Assembly: GCA_003116995.1 (NCBI GenBank)
Contig: BDSL01000035.1
Span: 826,279 to 890,278, forward strand
Direction of reading: 5' to 3'
Origin: Yamagishiella unicocca
Lineage: Eukaryota > Chlorophyta > Chlorophyceae > Chlamydomonadales > Volvocaceae
Length of the DNA: 64,000 bases
The notes beneath the pieces were generated by a model. It searched no databases, had not been told where the DNA came from, and saw nothing but the letters and a program-made list of their open reading frames with translations. Positions 58,746-64,000 of this stretch are shown here, piece by piece (the stretch's first letter is position 1; each line of letters begins with the position of its first letter). The position numbers and the translations under genes are program-made.

Positions 58746-59511
58746 GGGTGCACACGACTTCAGCTTTGAAATGGTGAAGGCCCGAAACATTGAGCCCCTG
58801 GGCTGACAGTTCGGGACCCTCCTACCCAAGCGTGTAGTACAATTGGAACAATCGGCTTGTCGTGATTTACAGTGTTTGCCAGACAACAGTGTTTGCCAGA
58901 CACCGGTACGTGTTGGGATGCAGAGGCCGTGGTGCAGGTATAGGGTCTGTCCATGATGCGGCAGGTTCCTCGAATAATTCGCAGGTTCCAGGCTGAGATG
59001 GTGTGCCCATGACTACATTGGATTTGGTGAGCTAAGGGATGCAGTCGCCAGACTGTATGGTGTCACCCGATCACGAACGAGGCCAAACACCGCCAAAGTC
59101 GCATCCAATCCTGCCAGATGTCATGCTAGATGCACATCGAGCACAGTATGCATGTATCTCCTACAAAGCAGCAACAAGGACGCCTAGATATGCCACGTCC
59201 CGAATCCGCCATCGTCTCCCATATCCGAAACTGTGATATCTCTAGGCGAACAAGGCCGGCAGTCTATGTTCAAGGGCGCCTTCGCCTCCCTCGACCACCC
59301 TCCTCCTCCCCTTCCGCCATCACCGTCGACTCCTCGATCTCGGGGAGTCGACGATGTTAGCGGGAGGGGGGGAGGGAGGTCGAGGGTGACAAAGAAGCTC
59401 CTTGAACGTAGACTGCAGGCCTTGAACGACGGCGTGACCCGACAACTTCTGATCCTCCCATTGCTTAGAACCGTGGCCTGCTCAACACCGACGCCTCCTG
59501 ATCCTTCCATC
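58746..59511. other. Intergenic region leading into the repeat block
   Basis: No gene seen. A short inverted repeat (GTCGACTCC...GGGAGTCGAC) is at about 59327-59350. Confidence 0.4.
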
Positions 59512-59720
59512 GGTAACTGGTGCCGGCTTCAGGCCGGCGCCTCCTCATCCTCCTATGGTAATAAACGATGCCGACTAAAGGCCGACACCTACGCCTTCCA
59601 TTGGTAATAACTGGTGCCGGCTCGAGGCCGACACCCCCTGACCCTGCCAGTGGCAATTGATACCGGCTCAAGGCCGACGCCCCCAGGTTCTCCAATTGGT
59701 AATAACCGATCCGTAGACCA
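59512..59720. repeat. About 47-bp tandem repeat, five diverged copies
   Basis: Units start GGTAA near 59512, 59557, 59603, 59652 (GGCAA) and 59699 and contain the partly palindromic GCCGGCTC-AGGCCGAC. Spacing is 45-49 bp. Divergence between copies suggests an older array than its right-hand neighbour. Confidence 0.8.
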
Positions 59721-59840
59721 TCAGCGCAGGTCTTTCTGACAGGCTGGTCGTGAGCGTAGTGTCTTGACCGTAGGCCTTTAACCATGCCGTACCTGAACCC
59801 AAACCCAGCCCTGCACATGCCGTCCATCGCCCCCAAAGTC

Positions 59841-60998
59841 CGCCCATCCCGGAGCAGAATGATCCTACCTTACTTCAAGAAAAGCGCGAGCTGCGACCGA
59901 TGAGCTCCTCCGTAGGCGGCGACGATACCACGCATCCCTTCCAAACCACAAGACTCCCTGCCCGGCGAATGATACCTTCAACCCAAACCTGAGCCCGCCC
60001 ATCCCGGAGCAGAATGATCCTACCTTACTTCAAGAAATGCGCGAGCTGCGACCGGTGAGCTCCTCCGTAGGCGGCGACGATAACACGCATCCCATCCAAA
60101 CCACAAGACTCCCTGCCCGGCGAATGATACCTTCAACCCAAACCTGAGCCCGCCCATCCCGGAGCAGAATGATCCTACCTTACTTCAAGAAAAGCGCGAG
60201 CTGCGACCGGTGAGCTCCTCCGTAGGCGGCGACGATAACACGCATCCCTTCCAAACAACAAGACTCCCTGCCCTACCTTCAACCCAAACCTGAGCCCGCC
60301 CATCCCGGAGCAGAATGATCCTACCTTACTTTAAGAAATGCGCGAGCTGCGACCGGAGAGCTCCTTCGTAGGCGGCGACGATAACACGCATCCCATCCAA
60401 ACCACAAGACTCCCTGCCCGGCGAATGATACCTTCAACCCAAACCTGAGCCCGCCCATCCCAGAGCAGAATGATCCTACCTTACTTTAAGAAATGCGCGA
60501 GCTGCGACCGGAGAGCTCCTTCGTAGGCGGCGACGATAACACGCATCCCATCCAAACCACAAGACTCCCTGCCCGGCGAATGATACCTTCAACCCAAACC
60601 TGAGCCCGCCCATCCCAGAGCAGAATGATCCTACCTTACTTTAAGAAATGCGCGAGCTGCGACCGGAGAGCTCCTTCGTAGGCGGCGACGATAACACGCA
60701 TCCCTTCCAAACAACAAGACTCCCTGCCCGGCGAATGATACCTTCAACCCAAACCTGAGCCCGCCCATCCCGGAGCAGAATGATCCTACCTTACTTCAAG
60801 AAAAGCGCGAGCTGCGACCGGTGAGCTCCTCCGTAGGCGGCGACGATGACACGCATCCCTTCCAAACCAAAAGACTCCCTGCCCGGCGAATGATACCTTC
60901 AACCCAAACCTGAGCCCGCCCATCCCGGAGCAGAATGATCCTACCTTACTTTAAGAAATGCGCGAGCTGCGACCGGAGAGCTCCTTCGTAGGCGGCGA
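59841..60998. repeat. 155-bp tandem repeat array, eight units
   Basis: Units start CGCCCATCCC at 59841, 59996, 60151, 60297, 60452, 60607, 60762 and 60917. Spacing is 155 bp except for one 146-bp unit lacking part of CCCGGCGAATGATA; the last unit is partial. Differences alternate between unit types (for example AAAAGCGCG versus AAATGCGCG), hinting at dimer-wise amplification. The unit resembles 62225-62310 within the larger repeat that follows. Confidence 0.93.
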
Positions 60999-61004
60999 CT
61001 TAAA

Positions 61005-62645
61005 GCTCCGAGCTCCGGAGTCCGGCCGGGGCGCAGTAGTCGCACGGAGGTCTCCAGCGACGAAGGGCACGCCAGCTCGGGCGATGCAGAGTGGCAGACA
61101 GAATTGGTGTGGGAGGAAGTGGGGGCACTTAGTTGGTGCACGGTGCACAACGGTCGGTGACGTGTACGTATATATATATGGGGCTTGGCACACGCACAGG
61201 GAACGCCGGGACGATGCGAAGGGCGGGGCAAGGTATCCGCTGCACCGAAGGCTGGATTCTTGCTGTGAGAAAGCTGGCTGCTGCTGAAGGCTGCGCGGGT
61301 GGCTGACGGGTGGCTGACGCTGACGGGTTGCGCGCCGCTGCTGGCTGCTGGCTGAAGTACCGGCTGAGCAGTGCAGCAGGTACCTTGCCCCACCCGATCG
61401 ATCGTCCGTGGCAAGCGCGCGCGTTGCGAGCAACGCAGGTCGGAAAACGTGCATTGCAAGCAGCAGGCAGCATCCCACTGAAGTTACCCAAAGCCACGTG
61501 GCTTGCAGCCCAACGAAGGTTCCCCGAACCTGACCTTACGTGTCGCTGGCCAAGTGGCCTGCCTGCCCTGCTGGCCATACCTCACCCCCAAACCGAAACC
61601 TCACGGGCCACCCCCGTGCCCGGACTCAGCTGTGCGCACCTTGCCGTACGTTATTCCTGCCCAGTAATGTCGCTGCAGTCGGGATCGAGTTGCCGCCAGC
61701 CACAGCGGTAGCAACGGCGGTCCTCGTCATCGCCGCATCACGCACCAGCATCTGAAGGAAGCTCCGCCGCCTGTAATCCGTGGGGAGCAGTGTTTTGGTT
61801 TAGATAACATTGTGTGGGTTTGTAACATAGGTGAGCATCAGCACTGAACGCGAGCACACCATGCTGTACCCACCTGCCAAGATGGTCTTGCGTACGTGCT
61901 TGTCCGAACGTCTCCTGGATAGGCCACCTAAACTGCAGGCAATGAGCCAGTTGCCGTACATCGTCCACCCTGTCCCCCCTCGCCTTCCCAACACATGGCC
62001 GCAGCCACAGCCCACGCATAAGGTCCCTGTCCCCCCTCGCCTTCCCAACACATGGCCGCAGCCACAGCCCACGCATAAGGTCCCCTGTCCACCCTCGCCT
62101 TCCCAACACATGGCCGCAGCCACAGCCCACGCATAAGGTCCCCTGTCCACCCTCGCCTTCCCAACACATGGCACCAAACCCCGAAGCATGCCGTTCTTGA
62201 CCCCAACCCCAGCCCAGCACATGCCGTAAACGATTCCCGAAGCCCGCCCATCCCTGAGCAAGCACACTACCTTGACAGGACTCCGCGACGGCCAAAGAAG
62301 CTCCTCCATGGTGGGCGTCTGCTGGCCAGCAGCTGCGACAGCTAGCGTACGACGACGGCGGCAGCTGCTAGCTTACTTGCCACCCCCGAACCGGTGCTGC
62401 GGAGCTCCCCTGGAGCTAGCATAGGGTATCTGCGGGACACCATTGATGATGAGGACTGCGTTAGTTGATTCGTGATGACTGTTTATTACGCGCCAGCATC
62501 GTATTCCATCCCGCGTGCTGAACGAATGACCCCCCTTTACGCTGCCAACATCATGCACCTCCCTCATCCACACAGCTCCCCCCGGGACCCGCACCTGCCT
62601 CACCAGCGTAGCCCTTGCAGGCGCAGATTCTTGCAGCAGGCAGGG
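61005..62645. repeat. Large repeat unit 1 (about 1.64 kb)
   Basis: Starts GCTCCGAGCTCCGGAGTCCG and is repeated from 62646 with only scattered differences through at least 62165, the part available for comparison. Includes an AT-rich TATATATATATG, a region resembling the 155-bp unit, and a nested 57-58 bp array. No coding frame resembles a transposase or reverse transcriptase, so it is non-autonomous or satellite-like. Confidence 0.88.
61968..62165. repeat. 57-58 bp minisatellite, about 3.3 copies
   Basis: Unit contains CTTCCCAACACATGGCCGCA then GCCACAGCCCACGCATAAGG. It is nested in large repeat unit 1. Confidence 0.9.
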
Positions 62646-64000
62646 AGCTCCGAGCTCCGGAGTCCGGCCGGGGCGCAGTAGTCGCACGGAGGTCTCCAGG
62701 GACGAAGGGCAGGCCAGCTCGGGCGATGCAGGGTGGCAGACAGAATTGGTGTGGGAGGAAGCGGGGGCACTTAGTTGGTGCACGGTGCACAACGGTCGGT
62801 GACGTGTACGTGTATATGGGGCTTGGCACACGCACAGGGAACGCCGGGACGATGCGAAGGGCGGGGCAAGGTATCCGCTGCACCTAAGGCTGGATTCTTG
62901 CTGTGAGAAAGCTGGCTGCTGCTGAAGGCTGCGCGGGTGGCTGACGGGTGGCTGACGCTGAAGGGCTGCGCGCCGCTGCTGGCTGCTGGCTGAAGTACCG
63001 GCTGAGCAGTGCAGCAGGTACCTTGCCCCACCCGATCGATCGTCCGTGGCAAGCGCGCGCGTTGCGAGCAACGCAGGTCGGAAAACGTGCATTGCAAGCA
63101 GCAGACAGCATCCCACTGAAGTTACCCAAAGCCACGTGGCTTGCAGCCCAACGAAGGTTCCCCGAACCTGACCTTACGTGTCGCTGGCCAAGTGGCCTGC
63201 CTGCCCTGCTGGCCATACCTCACCCCCAAACCGAAACCTCACGGGCCACCCCCGTGCCCGGAGCCCCGGACTCAGCTGTGCGCACCTTGCCGTACGTTAT
63301 TCCTGCCCAGTAATGTCGCTGCAGTCGGGATCGAGTTGCCGCCAGCCACAGCGGTAGCAACGGCGGTCCTCGTCATCGCCGCATCACGCACCAGCATCTG
63401 AAGGAAGCTCCGCCGCCTGTAATCCGTGGGAGCAGTGTTTTGGTTTAGATAACATTGTGTGGGTTTGTAACATAGGTGAGCATCAGCACTGAACGCGAGC
63501 ACACCATGCTGTACCCACCTGCCAAGATGGTCTTGCGTACGTGCTTGTCCGAACGTCTCCTGGATAGGCCACCTAAACTGCAGGCAATGAGCCAGTTGCC
63601 GTACATCGTCCACCCTGTCCCCCCCCCACCCCCCCCCCCCCCTGTCCCCTCGCCTTCCCAACACATGGCCGCAGCCACAGCCCACGCATAAGGTCCCTGT
63701 CCCACACATGGCCGCAGCCACAGCCACGCATAGGTCCCGTCCACCCCCTCCCAACATGGCCGCAGCCACAGCCCACGCATAAGGTCCCTGTCCTGCCTTC
63801 CAACACATGGCCGCAGCCACAGCCCACGCATAAGGTCCCTGTCTTCCAACACATGGCCGCAGCCACAGCCCACGCATAAGGTCCCTCGCCTTCCCAACAC
63901 ATGGCCGCAGCCACAGCCCACGCATAAGGTCCCCTGTCCACCCTCGCCTTCCCAACACATGGCCGCAGCCACAGCCCACGCATAAGGTCCCTCGCCTTCC
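62646..64000. repeat. Large repeat unit 2 (continues past the window)
   Basis: Direct tandem copy of 61005 onward, offset 1,641 bp. It diverges mainly in copy number of the nested minisatellite, and has lost four bases of the TATATA run. Confidence 0.88.
63640..64000. repeat. 57-58 bp minisatellite, at least seven copies, several shortened
   Basis: The same unit as 61968-62165, expanded and with truncated units (for example near 63700-63760), preceded by a C-rich run at 63616-63643. It runs off the window edge. Confidence 0.9.

Noticed and set aside
59841..60998. Regular repeats as a CRISPR array
   Set aside because: The repeats are contiguous 155-bp units without unique spacers, in a eukaryotic genome.
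61310..63401. Open frames over 100 codons in the repeat block
   Set aside because: They are repeated shadows of the 1.64-kb and 57-bp units with no codon bias or domain.

Overview
The window is nuclear DNA from a chlorophycean green alga, most likely a Chlamydomonas/volvocine relative. The evidence is GC-rich coding sequence with nearly every third codon position G or C, many short GT-AG introns, TGTAA polyadenylation signals downstream of stop codons, two cilium-building genes, a plant-type FG-GAP membrane protein, a Ty3/gypsy chromovirus and long arrays of tandem repeats. Species cannot be fixed from sequence alone. Gene models were assembled by hand from splice signals, phase continuity and family similarity.

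Layout. 1-3907 (-): 3' truncated secreted M14B metallocarboxypeptidase. About 5162-6066 (-): uncharacterised gene fragment. 6579-13007 (+): intact, very young LTR retrotransposon (identical 182-bp LTRs, CATTC target duplication) whose gag and pol lie in one frame split by a single TGA; it sits 143 bp behind the stop of the next gene. 13150-15072 (-): DNAAF6 (PIH1D3/Twister) dynein-arm assembly factor. 15747-23779 (+): IFT88, divergent from DNAAF6 across a 674-bp intergenic region. 26082-27537 (-): small secreted dirigent/allene-oxide-cyclase-like barrel protein. 30603-32229 (+): HutX/ChuX-like protein, convergent with an unrecognised Cys-containing protein (32946-34999, -). 37234-40487 and 42536-46364 (+): tandem paralogues with the same five-exon plan, each encoding an MGCGASKA lipid-anchor signal, a TIR-like domain with a candidate catalytic Glu, and 42-residue kinesin-light-chain-type TPRs. 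49899-58411 (+): 18-exon FG-GAP membrane protein like Arabidopsis At3g51050. 59500-64000: nested tandem repeats (47, 155, 57-58 bp and about 1.64 kb periods).

How the genes relate. DNAAF6 and IFT88 are head to head and both serve cilium assembly (cytoplasmic dynein-arm preassembly and IFT-B transport), so a shared bidirectional promoter is likely. The TIR-like/TPR pair is the best candidate for an undescribed system: predicted membrane-tethered sensors that combine a possible NAD-hydrolase fold with an expandable TPR array. Other leads are a possible second IFT88 C-terminus from a splice donor overlapping its stop codon, and a Dam-methyltransferase-like segment at the N-terminus of the retrotransposon pol.
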